This document shows, one piece after another, positions 1 through 8,346 of a DNA stretch of 64,000 bases (its first letter is position 1; every line of letters begins with the position of its first letter). The notes beneath the pieces are model-generated. The model did not search any database. It worked only from the letters and a program-made list of their open reading frames with translations, and was not told the DNA's origin. This DNA is from Arthrobacter sp. efr-133-R2A-120 (GTDB taxonomy: Bacteria > Actinomycetota > Actinomycetes > Actinomycetales > Micrococcaceae). Where the stretch lies: NCBI RefSeq assembly GCF_030209835.1, contig NZ_JARVRF010000024.1:62001-126000 (forward strand). Reading direction: 5' to 3'. The translations under genes were made by a program, and so were the position numbers.

Positions 1-93
1 CAGCACAACCGGAAGGTGCCATTTCCGGGGGAGCGCGAGCAACGGTCCGAGGAGCGCGACCGCGGCGATCAGCGAAAGCTGAAAGAACGACAC
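1..93 (-). CDS. Partial gene: N-terminus of a probable cation:proton antiporter
   Basis: Only the first 31 codons are inside the window; the gene runs off the left edge. It starts at a GTG preceded by AGAAGGAGG. The visible residues are MSFFQLSLIAAVALLGPLLA, then LPRKWHLPVVL: a hydrophobic first membrane helix followed by a short basic stretch and an LPVVL motif. That is the usual opening of CPA2-type monovalent cation/proton antiporters, integral membrane proteins that exchange Na+ or K+ for protons. The assignment is inference from a short segment; another polytopic transporter is possible. Confidence 0.45.
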   Translation of the reverse strand, partial: MSFFQLSLIAAVALLGPLLALPRKWHLPVVL

Positions 94-134
94 ACGTTCC
101 TCCTTCTACCGGCGTTGCGGTTGGTTAGCGGTGG

Positions 135-530
135 TCACCGGGGCGCATCAGCCAGTTTCAGGGGAATGTCGGTGTTTTCGTTCGTGTAGTAGCTTGCGCA
201 CACCCGGTGATAGCCATCGGCCACTTGCGCGGGAATGCCCCTGGCAAGGTCGCCCTTGACCATGAGGATAGGCGAGAGCCTCTTGCCCTCCTTGATCTTC
301 TTCAAGTCCGAGGCGACGTGGGCGTTGTCCTCGGGCAACAGCGCCAGCCGCGCGGCACGGAGGATGTCCTTGGCCTTGCGGTGCTGGATGGGCGCATCCT
401 TGAGCGCCGCGACCACGGAGGCAACGACGTCGTCTGATTCCAACAGGGACAAATAGTCCGCCGCGCTCGGATAGTCCTGGTCCTCGGGCTGCGCCAACCA
501 GCGGACTTCGTCTTTGTTGTCATCAGGCAT
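135..530 (-). CDS. Hypothetical protein, possibly ParB/Srx-like
   Basis: A soluble 131-residue acidic protein. I chose the ATG at 530 (MPDDNKDEVRW) because AGGAG lies 8 nt upstream; the longer open frame runs into the upstream gene in another frame. It overlaps the end of the SRPBCC gene by 8 bp, so the two are probably cotranscribed. The C-terminal half reads RLSPILMVKGDLARGIPAQV then ADGYHRVCASYY. A target-residue loop followed by ADGYHR-type sequence recalls the ParB/sulfiredoxin fold (DGxHR), but no further catalytic signature is clear. The function is not known to me. The resemblance is inference and the family may be only a small actinobacterial conserved hypothetical. Confidence 0.55.
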   Translation of the reverse strand: MPDDNKDEVRWLAQPEDQDYPSAADYLSLLESDDVVASVVAALKDAPIQHRKAKDILRAARLALLPEDNAHVASDLKKIKEGKRLSPILMVKGDLARGIPAQVADGYHRVCASYYTNENTDIPLKLADAPR

Positions 531-1095
531 GCGTTGTGCTCCTTGGCCAGCGGTAACGGCTTGCAAACGTAGGGGGCGCCGGACGCGGGACCTTGGAGAG
601 GTCCGTGCCGGGACGTCGTCGTCGTAATTCAAGGGCGAGACTCTCCTGACCGCGCGCCATCGCCCAATGGTGATTCGCGGCAAAAGCGGGCTTGAGCAGC
701 CAGCTTAGCCGCCGGAGCAGCGGTTTCGAGGTGCTGACCCGCCAATCATAGGTGACCACCGTTTCCGGTCCGTCCTGTTCGAAAGTCCAGCGCCCGGTAC
801 CGCTCAGGTCACCGCTCGCTGCGATCGCGAAACCTCTCTCGGTGATGGGTTCGGTGACAGTGAACCTCCAGCGAAGCGTGTACGGCAGCCAGCCTTTCGA
901 GTGCAGCGAGAAGGCTTTTCCGGTCCCGTCCGCATTTCCCGGATCCAGCGGAACAACCCTCAAATACACCGAAGGCCACCAGTGGGGCAGTGTTCCGGCG
1001 TCGCCCAAAATATTCACGACTTCGCGCGGGGTCCCCGCGACGCGCCACACTGTGAGGAACTCGTAGTCGGCGTTGCTCTTGGAAATGCCGCCCAT
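523..1095 (-). CDS. SRPBCC-family protein (polyketide cyclase/dehydrase-like)
   Basis: A 190-residue protein of the START/Bet v 1 (SRPBCC) fold, which binds hydrophobic small molecules in a deep cavity. It shows the typical N-terminal pattern of hydrophobic strand, PREVVNILGDAGTLPHWWP (a helix then the HWWPSVY segment), alternating strands such as TGRWTFEQDGPETVVTYDW, and a C-terminal amphipathic helix (LKPAFAANHHWAMARGQESL). I chose the ATG at 1095 (MGGISKSN) because GGAGG sits 5 nt upstream; ATG 1140 and a TTG at 1158 lack a Shine-Dalgarno sequence. The gene overlaps the downstream 131-residue gene by 8 bp. The ligand cannot be predicted. Confidence 0.7.
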   Translation of the reverse strand: MGGISKSNADYEFLTVWRVAGTPREVVNILGDAGTLPHWWPSVYLRVVPLDPGNADGTGKAFSLHSKGWLPYTLRWRFTVTEPITERGFAIAASGDLSGTGRWTFEQDGPETVVTYDWRVSTSKPLLRRLSWLLKPAFAANHHWAMARGQESLALELRRRRPGTDLSKVPRPAPPTFASRYRWPRSTTHA

Positions 1096-1188
1096 TGCTG
1101 CCTCCACGGCGCGGATGGATAGTGGACTCACAGTACTCATGCCGTTGCACACGGTCAACGGCCCGGCTTCGGTGTGCCCGCGGGCTGG

Positions 1189-2340
1189 TTACTCCCGGAC
1201 GGTCACCGTCAGCCGTTGGATGTCATTGTTTCCCATGCCTTGATAGTTCCACTCCGGCGCCTCCGGCTGGGTCTGCCCGGTGGAATCCGTCGCGCGGCAT
1301 GCCAGCTCGTGGGAACCGGGCGTTGCGATCCACGTGAACGTCCATCCACGCCACGCATGCCGGCCGGTCGGAGCTTGAAGTTGGGCCTCCTCCCAGGCCC
1401 CGTCCACACAGACTTCAACGCTATCTACGGTTCCTTTCCCGGACCAGGTCCGGCCGCTCAGCTGGACAGGTCCGGCGTCGACAGTGCGTTGCCTCGTGAA
1501 GAAATCGGGGACGCCTGGGGGAGCCATGAGGGAGCGGACTTTGATCCGCTGAACGGGTTCGCCGGGATCGTCTGCGTCTTGGGTGTAGCGGTAGGAGTCG
1601 AGCTGTTGGTAACCGTCGAAGCTGTGGTCTATTGCCTCGATGGATTGCAGCCATTTGACGCTCGTCATCCCGTACCAGCCCGGTACGAGCAGCCGGACAG
1701 GGTAGCCATGCTGCGGTGGCAGGGCTTGGCCGTTCACCTCATAGGCGAGCAGGACGTCGTCGGACATTGCTTCCGCGAGCGTCAGGCTGCGCGCGTATTG
1801 ATGCTCCACACCGCCTTGGATCCCGCGGTCCGCGCCCGTGAAGACGAGTTCGACGGCGTCGGGGGAGACGCCCGCGTCGAGCAGCAACGGAGCGAGCGGG
1901 GTGCCGGTCCATTCGGCGGTGCCCACTCCACCCTGGTCCCATGGTTGGCTCACAGGCCGCGGTTCCAGCCGCGAGCGGCCGTTGCCGGCGCACTCCATCG
2001 TGACGGCTTGAGTGCGGCGCTCGCGGTGCTGGAGGTCAGGCAGGGTGTACTCGTGCGGATGGTCTACGAGCCCGCCGATATTCAGCCGCCACGAGACGGG
2101 ATCGATCTGGGGGACGTCGAAATGGACCAGGAGATAGTGCATGCCCAGCGGTGTGACGGGCCATCGGAGCATCTCCAACGGCATGGCGTGGTTGCGCGAA
2201 GCCAGTTGCAGTTCTTCGCGGGTGATGGGACCGGTTGTGGGAGTGGCCGGTGTGGTTGGTTCTGTCGGAGCAGCAGGGGCGGTGGGGGCCGGGGTGGCAA
2301 CAGCGGCGCCTTCCGCTGTGCGGCGGGTGTTGACGCTCAT
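1189..2340 (-). CDS. Sulfite-oxidase-like molybdopterin-dependent oxidoreductase
   Basis: A 383-residue enzyme of the sulfite oxidase/YedY molybdopterin family. The N-terminus is a Thr/Ala/Pro-rich low-complexity stretch, followed by a molybdopterin-binding domain. MECAGNGRS (near residue 120) contains the conserved Cys that ligates molybdenum, and GTAEWTGTPLAPLL and PGWYGMTSVKWL are family hallmarks. The C-terminal third is the Ig-like Mo-co dimerisation domain (WSGKGTVDSVEVCVDG). No twin-arginine signal is apparent, so it may be cytoplasmic. The ATG at 2340 is chosen; the open frame extends upstream through the divergent regulator. It is divergently arranged with the TetR-type gene. The substrate is unknown: sulfite, S- or N-oxides are all possible. 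Confidence 0.85.
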   Translation of the reverse strand: MSVNTRRTAEGAAVATPAPTAPAAPTEPTTPATPTTGPITREELQLASRNHAMPLEMLRWPVTPLGMHYLLVHFDVPQIDPVSWRLNIGGLVDHPHEYTLPDLQHRERRTQAVTMECAGNGRSRLEPRPVSQPWDQGGVGTAEWTGTPLAPLLLDAGVSPDAVELVFTGADRGIQGGVEHQYARSLTLAEAMSDDVLLAYEVNGQALPPQHGYPVRLLVPGWYGMTSVKWLQSIEAIDHSFDGYQQLDSYRYTQDADDPGEPVQRIKVRSLMAPPGVPDFFTRQRTVDAGPVQLSGRTWSGKGTVDSVEVCVDGAWEEAQLQAPTGRHAWRGWTFTWIATPGSHELACRATDSTGQTQPEAPEWNYQGMGNNDIQRLTVTVRE

Positions 2341-2413
2341 GCTCCCAGTATGGCCGCCCGCGGCGGTGGTGTCACTGATAGTTTGAGTCCTAAACAACCT
2401 CAGGAGTCCGTTG

Positions 2414-3064
2414 ATGGCGCGCCCGCTCAAACCCTTGATCTCCATCGATGCCGTGGTCACGGCCGCCCTGGAACTCATTGATGAGACCGGCGATTTTAGC
2501 CTCCCCAAACTCGCCGCGCGGATCGGTGTCAGCCAGTCCTCCATCTACAACCACGTGTCGGGACGGGAAGAGATCCTGGAACTGGTCCGGGGCCGCATTA
2601 CCGAAGGCGAGCCGTTGCCTCTCGACGTGGCTCCCGGTGCCGAGGCCAGTTGGGAGGATGTGCTGCGGTCCGAGATCCGCACCTACCGGGAAAACTTCGC
2701 CCGGCATCCGCGTGCGGCCCCGCTCATGGTGATGCAGACCGTCCGGAACCCCCACGTCATAGCTCTTTATGAGCGCATGGCTTCTGCCCTGGAGGATGCT
2801 GGCTTTCGGGGCCCTGAGGTTGCCTCGACCCTCGCCATGATTGACAGTTTCGCCATTGGCGCGGCGCTCGACCTGGCCGCTCCGGGCAGTGTTTGGGATG
2901 TGGCACCGGGCACCGACTCCGCGCTGGGACGTGCCGTAGAGGGAGCATCGGAACTCACCGACCGGGCCGAAACGGCTTTCGAGTTCGGGCTTGACGTCCT
3001 CATGGACGGCCTGCGCTTGCGGGCAAGGCCGGCTGGGGCGTTGAACAGGCAGGGTCCCGCGTAG
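2414..3064 (+). CDS. TetR/AcrR-family transcriptional regulator
   Basis: A 216-residue TetR-type repressor. The N-terminal helix-turn-helix is clear: SLPKLAARIGVSQSSIYNHV is the recognition segment with the usual YNHV ending, followed by helix 4 (SGREEILELV). The C-terminal region has the broader TetR_C layout (RNPHVIALYERMASALEDAG, then AMIDSFAIGAALD). The ATG at 2414 follows CAGGAG; a TTG directly before it is less likely. It lies between the divergent molybdoenzyme gene and the codirectional amidohydrolase gene. The palindrome at 3114-3138 directly upstream of the amidohydrolase is its likely operator, and a weaker GTTT-N7-AAAC element lies in its own promoter region near 2381-2396. Confidence 0.85.
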   Translation: MARPLKPLISIDAVVTAALELIDETGDFSLPKLAARIGVSQSSIYNHVSGREEILELVRGRITEGEPLPLDVAPGAEASWEDVLRSEIRTYRENFARHPRAAPLMVMQTVRNPHVIALYERMASALEDAGFRGPEVASTLAMIDSFAIGAALDLAAPGSVWDVAPGTDSALGRAVEGASELTDRAETAFEFGLDVLMDGLRLRARPAGALNRQGPA

Positions 3065-3113
3065 TCAAGGGAAGTTTCCGCCCGGGCTTGTGTTCGACGA
3101 GGTTGCTCGCCAT

Positions 3114-3138
3114 ACTAAACGAAAGCCTTTCGTTTAGT
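3114..3138. promoter_or_regulatory. Perfect 11-bp inverted repeat, probable TetR operator
   Basis: ACTAAACGAAA, spacer GCC, TTTCGTTTAGT: 11-bp arms with no mismatch. It ends 16 bp before the GTG start of the amidohydrolase, where bound repressor would block transcription or initiation. The neighbouring TetR gene makes it the natural ligand; this is inferred from position. No T-tract follows, so it does not look like a terminator. Confidence 0.75.
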
Positions 3139-3154
3139 GATTGAGGAACACCCA

Positions 3155-4789
3155 GTGACCACCTTGCCGCGCACCCTGTACCGAAACGCCAAGATCTTCA
3201 CCGCAGCCGGGCCTGCTGAGGCCGAGGCCATGCTTATTGAGGGAGAGCGACTGGCTTTTGTTGGCAGCGAGGCCGAGACGCTTCGGATGGCCGGCCAGGC
3301 GGTTCCGGCCGCCGTCGTGGATTTGGGTGGTGCCTTTGTGCTCCCAGGCTTCATCGACGCGCACACGCACATCGTGATGATGGGCCAGACCATGCAGAAG
3401 GTTGCCTTGCGCGACGCCGCCAACCTCGAGGAGATCCAGCTCCGCCTCAAGGAAGCCGCCGCCGCAAATCCGGAGGCTCCGCGCATCCTGGGCACCAGCT
3501 GGCTGTTCTCGGCCATCCCGGGCGGTGCGCCGACCGCGGCGATGATTGACGCCGTCGTGCCCGACCGCCCGGTGTACCTGGACGCGAACGATCTCCACTC
3601 CATGTGGGTCAACACCGCTGCGCTGGCGGAGATGGGCATCGACAAGGACACACCGGACACGCTGGGCGGCAGGATCCTGCGCGATCCGGAAACGGGCGAG
3701 GCAACCGGGCTGTTGGAAGAAACCGCGATGCATGAGTACGCGTGGCCGAAATTGGCTTCCATGACAACCGATGAGCAGCGCGACGAGCACTTGGCTGCGG
3801 CATTCGAGCACTACTTGTCCACAGGTGTGACGAGCGGAATCGACATGGCGCTGGTCGAAGACGAGCTTGGCGCGATGCGTCGTGCGCTGGCGAGGGGAAA
3901 CGGAACGCTGCCCCTACGTGTCAACGCCCACTGGCTGGTTGCTCCTACCGGAAACCATGAAGAAAACCTTGCCCAGGTGGCTCGCGCGGCGGAGCTGGCC
4001 CGCGAGGTGAATTCGCCGTGGCTGAGGGTGATCGGCATCAAGATCATCGCGGATGGAGTTATTGACGGCTGTACCGCAGCCATGAAGGAACCGTATGCGG
4101 ACGGCAGCAACGCGGAGCTGATCTGGCAGCCCGAGTTCCTCAATCCGGTGGTAGCCGCCGCCGATGCCGAGGGTCTCCAGGTAGCCATTCACGCGATCGG
4201 CGACCTCGCATCCGAAGTAGCCCTTGACGCCTTGGAATACGCCAACGAGGTGAACGGGCCCAGGGATCGACGGCACAGGATTGAACACATGGAAACCGTG
4301 ACGGCGGAGAGCATCCAACGCCTGGCAAGGCTGGGTGTGGTGGCTTCCATGCAGCCCGTCCACGCGGATCCGGCTGTGCAGGAGAACTGGCGTGCCATGC
4401 TGGGCGACGATCGCGTCGACCGCGCCTACCCGTGGACGGAATTCACCGACGCCGGCGCCACCCTGGCCCTGGGCTCGGATGCTCCCACCGCCCCGCACCA
4501 GCCGCTACCCAACATGTTCGTCGCGACCACCCGGAAGTCCGCCTTGGACGCGAGCCTGCCGGCGAACCTGCCGAAGTACGCCCTGGACCTCGCCGACGCG
4601 CTCAGCCATGCCACCCGCGATGCGGCCTACTCCTGTCGTCGGGAGGCTGAGCTGGGTACGCTCGCCACCGGAATGCTGGCGGACTTTGTGGTACTGGACA
4701 CGGACCCGTTCGACGCCGGACTGGACTCGCTGCTGACGGCGTCAGTCGCGCTCACGGTGGTGGGCGGGGAAGTGTGGTACCGGGGGTAG
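3155..4789 (+). CDS. Amidohydrolase, YtcJ-like (Amidohydro_3 family)
   Basis: A 544-residue metal-dependent amidohydrolase of the YtcJ type, predicted cytoplasmic. The metal-binding HxH is in FIDAHTHIVMMG near residue 70, followed by the barrel-strand signatures LDANDLHSMWVNT, GVTSGIDMALV, VIGIKIIADGVIDG, VAIHAIGD and RRHRIEHME, and the late aspartate in LALGSDAPTAP. These match the family in the expected order and at full length. The GTG at 3155 follows GAGGA at good spacing; the open frame starts six codons earlier inside the palindrome. Substrates of this family are N-acyl or cyclic amides and vary widely. The perfect palindrome in front indicates repression by the adjacent TetR-type protein, perhaps relieved by substrate. 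Confidence 0.88.
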   Translation: MTTLPRTLYRNAKIFTAAGPAEAEAMLIEGERLAFVGSEAETLRMAGQAVPAAVVDLGGAFVLPGFIDAHTHIVMMGQTMQKVALRDAANLEEIQLRLKEAAAANPEAPRILGTSWLFSAIPGGAPTAAMIDAVVPDRPVYLDANDLHSMWVNTAALAEMGIDKDTPDTLGGRILRDPETGEATGLLEETAMHEYAWPKLASMTTDEQRDEHLAAAFEHYLSTGVTSGIDMALVEDELGAMRRALARGNGTLPLRVNAHWLVAPTGNHEENLAQVARAAELAREVNSPWLRVIGIKIIADGVIDGCTAAMKEPYADGSNAELIWQPEFLNPVVAAADAEGLQVAIHAIGDLASEVALDALEYANEVNGPRDRRHRIEHMETVTAESIQRLARLGVVASMQPVHADPAVQENWRAMLGDDRVDRAYPWTEFTDAGATLALGSDAPTAPHQPLPNMFVATTRKSALDASLPANLPKYALDLADALSHATRDAAYSCRREAELGTLATGMLADFVVLDTDPFDAGLDSLLTASVALTVVGGEVWYRG

Positions 4790-4800
4790 GGGGCCGGGGC

Positions 4801-4870
4801 TCCGGGTCCGACGTCGGGCCGTGCGGCCGTCGGGCTATGGGGCCGTCGGCCTGCGGGCCGTTGGGAAAGT
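4801..4870. repeat. GC-rich imperfect repeats of a GGGCCGT-like unit
   Basis: Downstream of the amidohydrolase stop the sequence repeats GGGCCGT, GGCCGTCGGGC, GGGGCCGTCGGCC and GGGCCGTTGGG in quick succession, with strong self-complementarity. It could fold into hairpins that end transcription of the upstream gene, but there is no T-tract. I see no gene in it. Confidence 0.35.
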
Positions 4871-4939
4871 ATTCTTCATTGAGTTGGTCTTTGGTGCTCG
4901 CGCTCCTGGACTGAGACAAATGAAAGAAGGAGAGCCTCC

Positions 4940-5116
4940 GTGAAGATCCGTGCCCCACGACTCGACGTGAGTGGCGTTCTCCTAGTTTGGGCATTGATAT
5001 TCGGGCTGTGGCAGCCTTTTGTATGGTGGCGGGGGATTGTCGCTGCCGTATGTTTGATCTTCGCGCTGTGGGGTTTTGTTGCTTGGTACCGGCGTCGTCC
5101 TGCGCGGGGACGTTAG
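4940..5116 (+). CDS. Small two-helix membrane protein
   Basis: A 58-residue protein. The GTG start follows AGAAGGAGAG at ideal spacing, which supports a real gene. The sequence has a short basic N-terminus (KIRAPRLD), a first hydrophobic helix (GVLLVWALIFGLWQPFVWW), one charged turn (RG), a second helix (IVAAVCLIFALWGFVAWY) and an arginine-rich tail (RRRPARGR). Under the positive-inside rule both ends would be cytoplasmic. I do not recognise the family and cannot give a function. It stands alone between the amidohydrolase and the DUF1016 gene. Confidence 0.6.
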   Translation: MKIRAPRLDVSGVLLVWALIFGLWQPFVWWRGIVAAVCLIFALWGFVAWYRRRPARGR

Positions 5117-5213
5117 CGCACTCGAGCGGTTAGGGCGGCAGCCCTTTTGGACAAAGCGGGCGACCCCGAACTGACAACGGGAATTGTCGGCGGCCCCGAT
5201 TACGGTGGAACGC

Positions 5214-6269
5214 ATGACTGACCCGCGCGACCTGGACCTGCCCGGCGGCTACTCTGAACTGCTTGAAGGCTTAAGGACGGCTGTCCGGACCGCACGAATC
5301 AAGGTCCGGCGGGCTGTTAATAGTCAGTTGATTGAGTTGTATTGGACCATCGGCCAAGGTGTCAGGCTGCAGCAGCAGAAGCGCGGCTGGGGGAGCGGGG
5401 TAATCAAACGGCTGTCCTCCGATTTGCGTGCGGAGTTCCCCGAGATGAAGGGCCTTTCACCGCGCAACATCCAGTACATGACAACTTTTGCGGGCGCGTG
5501 GCGGGAAGGTCCAATTGCGCAACAGCCTGTTGCGCAATTGCCATGGGGCCATGTCACCGTCCTTTTGGATAGGCTGAGCACGCAGGAAGATCGTGCATCC
5601 TATGCCGCGGCAGCCGTCCAGTATGGGTGGTCGAGAAATGTCCTGCTGAACATGATCATGAACCGGACCTTGGAACGGACCGGCACGGCGCCGTCCAACT
5701 TTGCGCAACAGCTTGCTGCGCAGGAGTCCGAATTGGCCCAGCAGATCGCGAAAGATCCATACAACTTCGAATTCCTGGGCTTGTCCGGCGAAGTCGCTGA
5801 ACGGGAACTGGAACTGGCCTTGACCAACAGGATCACCGAAACCCTGCGGGAACTTGGACCTGGGTTTGCCTTCGCAGGCCGGCAGGTCCATTTCGATGTC
5901 GACGGCGACGACTACTACGTTGACATGTTGTTTTTCCACATGGACCAAAACAGATACGTGGTTATCGAACTTAAGACTGGCAAGTTCCAGCCGGAGTTTG
6001 CCGGAAAGCTCAATTTCTACGTCGCGCTTGTCGACGATGTCCTCCGCCGTGAACATCACAACGAAACGATCGGCATCCTGATCTGCGGCACCAAGAACGA
6101 CCGCAGCGTCAGGTACACCCTTGGGCGTTCAACGTCCCCAATGGCCGTGGCAGCTTACACCTATGACAAGCTGCCTGCCGCCGAACAGCAGTCCCTTCCC
6201 AACGAGAGCCACCTTGTGGCCGCGCTTGAATGGACTGAACCCAAAGCCGGCCAACCGGACTCCGACTAG
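5214..6269 (+). CDS. DUF1016/YhcG-type protein with C-terminal PD-(D/E)XK nuclease domain
   Basis: A 351-residue protein of the YhcG family. The N-terminal DUF1016 helical domain is recognisable (SQLIELYWTIGQGVRLQQQ, then GVIKRLSSDLRAEFP and SPRNIQYMTTFA). The C-terminal domain has a PD-(D/E)XK nuclease pattern: D in YYVDMLFFHM and the E-x-K pair in YVVIELKTGKFQPE. Homologues occur as accessory nucleases near restriction-modification and phage-defence genes, and the family is common in bacteria. I chose the ATG at 5214 (MTDPRDLD). Here it is an orphan in backbone DNA, about 24 kb from the island. It could be a lone defence nuclease or a repair protein. Confidence 0.85.
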   Translation: MTDPRDLDLPGGYSELLEGLRTAVRTARIKVRRAVNSQLIELYWTIGQGVRLQQQKRGWGSGVIKRLSSDLRAEFPEMKGLSPRNIQYMTTFAGAWREGPIAQQPVAQLPWGHVTVLLDRLSTQEDRASYAAAAVQYGWSRNVLLNMIMNRTLERTGTAPSNFAQQLAAQESELAQQIAKDPYNFEFLGLSGEVAERELELALTNRITETLRELGPGFAFAGRQVHFDVDGDDYYVDMLFFHMDQNRYVVIELKTGKFQPEFAGKLNFYVALVDDVLRREHHNETIGILICGTKNDRSVRYTLGRSTSPMAVAAYTYDKLPAAEQQSLPNESHLVAALEWTEPKAGQPDSD

Positions 6270-6290
6270 CCTGCGCATAAAGCTAGGCGA

Positions 6291-6502
6291 ATGCCGTTCG
6301 ATAACGAGACGATCGACATAACGGTCGAACCTGGACATCACACCCTGCAAGTCCGAAATGGCCGAAATTCGAGCCGGACCAAGTCTTTCGGCGTCGCCGA
6401 GGGCGAAATCGCCAGATTCCGGTGCAGCGGAAAAGCCCCCTGCCGATCTTTCTCTTGTCCTTCGCGGTTCCCAGCCTGGCCCTCACGCTCAACCGCGAGT
6501 AG
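6291..6502 (+). pseudogene. Short frameshifted gene remnant with C-terminal hydrophobic segment
   Basis: From the ATG at 6291 the frame reads about 50 plausible residues (TIDITVEPGHHTLQVRNG, then GVAEGEIARFRCSGK), which look like a small beta-sandwich/PEGA-like domain. After a C-run (GCCCCCT, near 6437) the sensible frame continues one base off as LPIFLLSFAVPSLALTLNRE and stop at 6502, a membrane-helix-like end. A single-base indel in the C-run explains both halves. It is either a young pseudogene or a sequencing error in a real gene of about 70 residues. Confidence 0.5.
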
Positions 6503-6529
6503 GCCCAACCAGGCGATTCCTTGCGATGG

Positions 6530-7171
6530 TCATCGGCGAAACGTGACGTGGATGATGCCGCTTTCGGCGGTCTCTGACGTGACGGTGTATTCGCTTTCCA
6601 GTCCCCGGAGATCGTCCCAAAGCCGTATTCCACTACCAAGCAGGATCGGGGTGATCGCGACGTGCAGCCGATCGACAAGTCCGGCACTGAGGTAATCGCG
6701 CACCACGGTAGGGCCACCTCCGATACGCACATCCTTTTCACCCGCTGCACTGAGCGCTCGTTCAAGCACTTCTTTGGGGCTGGTATTTACGAAGTGGAAG
6801 GTCGTACCGCCGGCCATGGTGATGGCAGGGCGGGGCGTGTGAGTGAGGACGAACACGGGAACGCGGAAGGGAGGCTCGTCGCCCCACCAGCCCTTCCACT
6901 CGGGGTCATTGGGGAAGTTATGGAACCCGAACATTCCGGCACCCATAATCTCAGCGCCGACCCCCTCGAAGTAGGCCGCCGCGTATTTGTCGTCGACGCC
7001 GGACGTTCCTTCTCCACTCGTGTCATGCAGGACCCGCTCACGGAACGTGCGGGTGGACGTATATGCGTCAACTAGTCGGCCCCAGTCCGATCCGAACGGA
7101 TTCTCCGGAGTTGCGTCCGTGGTCGTGGCGAAACCATCCAGCGAGATATTCAGGTCAACTCGAACAGCCAT
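6530..7171 (-). CDS. Dihydrofolate reductase family protein (RibD C-terminal-like)
   Basis: A 213-residue protein of the RibD_C/DHFR-like fold. It starts with the typical strand and loop RVDLNISLDGFATT. It also has GAEIMGAGMFGF, a VFVLTHTPRP strand, GGPTVVRDYLSAGLVDRLHV (NADPH-binding region) and PILLGSGIRLWDDL. These proteins are NAD(P)H-dependent reductases of unknown substrate in many actinobacteria and are usually not essential folate enzymes. It stands alone, convergent with the frameshifted remnant. A second, shorter family member lies at 27301-27858. Confidence 0.8.
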   Translation of the reverse strand: MAVRVDLNISLDGFATTTDATPENPFGSDWGRLVDAYTSTRTFRERVLHDTSGEGTSGVDDKYAAAYFEGVGAEIMGAGMFGFHNFPNDPEWKGWWGDEPPFRVPVFVLTHTPRPAITMAGGTTFHFVNTSPKEVLERALSAAGEKDVRIGGGPTVVRDYLSAGLVDRLHVAITPILLGSGIRLWDDLRGLESEYTVTSETAESGIIHVTFRR

Positions 7172-7247
7172 GGTGAAGGTCCCCTCAGATCAGTGGTTGC
7201 GTTATGCAACCACCATACTGGTGCCGAGATCACTGTCTCGGAAGCAT

Positions 7248-8246
7248 TCACGGAAGAATTAAGGGATCCGCGGCCTGGGAGCGGGTCTTCGACACCCGCG
7301 GTACCCAGCAGCGCACGGCATCGCGGTATTGCTGGAATTCTCCGCCGAACCGCTCCTCCAGGTCAGATTCCTCAAGCGGCCTGACAACGTAATTCCACAC
7401 CAGCGAGCCCACGACGGCGTAGGCCACCACCAGCCATGACTGCAGGATGACGCCAACTGCCGCGCCCTGGAGAATGCCCGCGGCCGCCATTGGATTACGT
7501 ATCGAGCGATACGGACCTGCGATGACCAAATGGTTTGGCATTGCCGACGGCAGCGGGGTGCCATTTCCCAACGTCGACATCACTACGGCCGCCGAGATGC
7601 CAAGGGCGCTGGCGAGTACCAGAACCGCGACACCCACAGGAGCGGCAAACGAGGGAAACGGGAGCACCACCGCCCAGCGCTGTTCGAGAGCCGCTATCCC
7701 AAACGGAATCACCGCCAGGAAGAACCCCCAGAAAATGATGATTTGCCCGAATGTTGAAACCACATGGGTGGCGGCGACCGGGCGGGGGATTGCGGGCCGG
7801 AATGAGAATGGACCGCGGATGATCCACGCGGTCGGTACACGCCCTAGCAAGATGAGGCAGAGTGCGATCACTGAACCCGCGGTCGCAGCGCCCATGCCTA
7901 GTACGCCCCAGCCCGCTTCGGTTGTGACGGTGGCGTATACCGCTAGTGCGACGGCGACAACACTCGTCCAGCCGGTACTCGCCACCGCGGCAGCCTTAAC
8001 GCCAAACGCCGCCACGGCCGACGCCACGACGAACAAAGGAATGTCGAACACGGTAACCGCAACCGGGTCGAGGTTACCGAGGGTCGCCTCGCGCACCACC
8101 GACGACAGGAAGACGGCGGCCCACCAGAAGAAACCGGCAATCGCCTGCATGGCAAAATATGCCCTGCCCCACCAAATAGCTCCGCCCCGCCGAATCAAGG
8201 GCGACACCCGCTCAGCCCAAACATCCGTAGCCCCAATCGCAGACAA
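7248..8246 (-). CDS. Integral membrane methyltransferase-like protein (ICMT/PEMT type)
   Basis: A 332-residue polytopic membrane protein with about eight hydrophobic segments. The last third has the isoprenylcysteine carboxyl methyltransferase/phospholipid methyltransferase signature: GPYRSIRNPMAAAGILQG (the HPxY/RNP SAM-binding region), then LEESDLEERFGGEFQQYRDA and a V(P)R end. Such enzymes methylate lipids or small thiols at the membrane with SAM as donor. The N-terminal half has no identifiable catalytic motif. It begins at the ATG at 8246. Its upstream region (8247-8346) is shared with the divergent MarR gene, so the MarR protein may control it, though this is only positional inference. 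Confidence 0.75.
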   Translation of the reverse strand: MSAIGATDVWAERVSPLIRRGGAIWWGRAYFAMQAIAGFFWWAAVFLSSVVREATLGNLDPVAVTVFDIPLFVVASAVAAFGVKAAAVASTGWTSVVAVALAVYATVTTEAGWGVLGMGAATAGSVIALCLILLGRVPTAWIIRGPFSFRPAIPRPVAATHVVSTFGQIIIFWGFFLAVIPFGIAALEQRWAVVLPFPSFAAPVGVAVLVLASALGISAAVVMSTLGNGTPLPSAMPNHLVIAGPYRSIRNPMAAAGILQGAAVGVILQSWLVVAYAVVGSLVWNYVVRPLEESDLEERFGGEFQQYRDAVRCWVPRVSKTRSQAADPLILP

Positions 8247-8346
8247 TTTTGGCTCAGCCTACCGAATTCGAAGCTACGTCCGTCTTCACACGAGTCCCCC
8301 GCAGGACTAGTTACCCCCAGCCCCGCAAAATCCCCTCGCGGCTACA

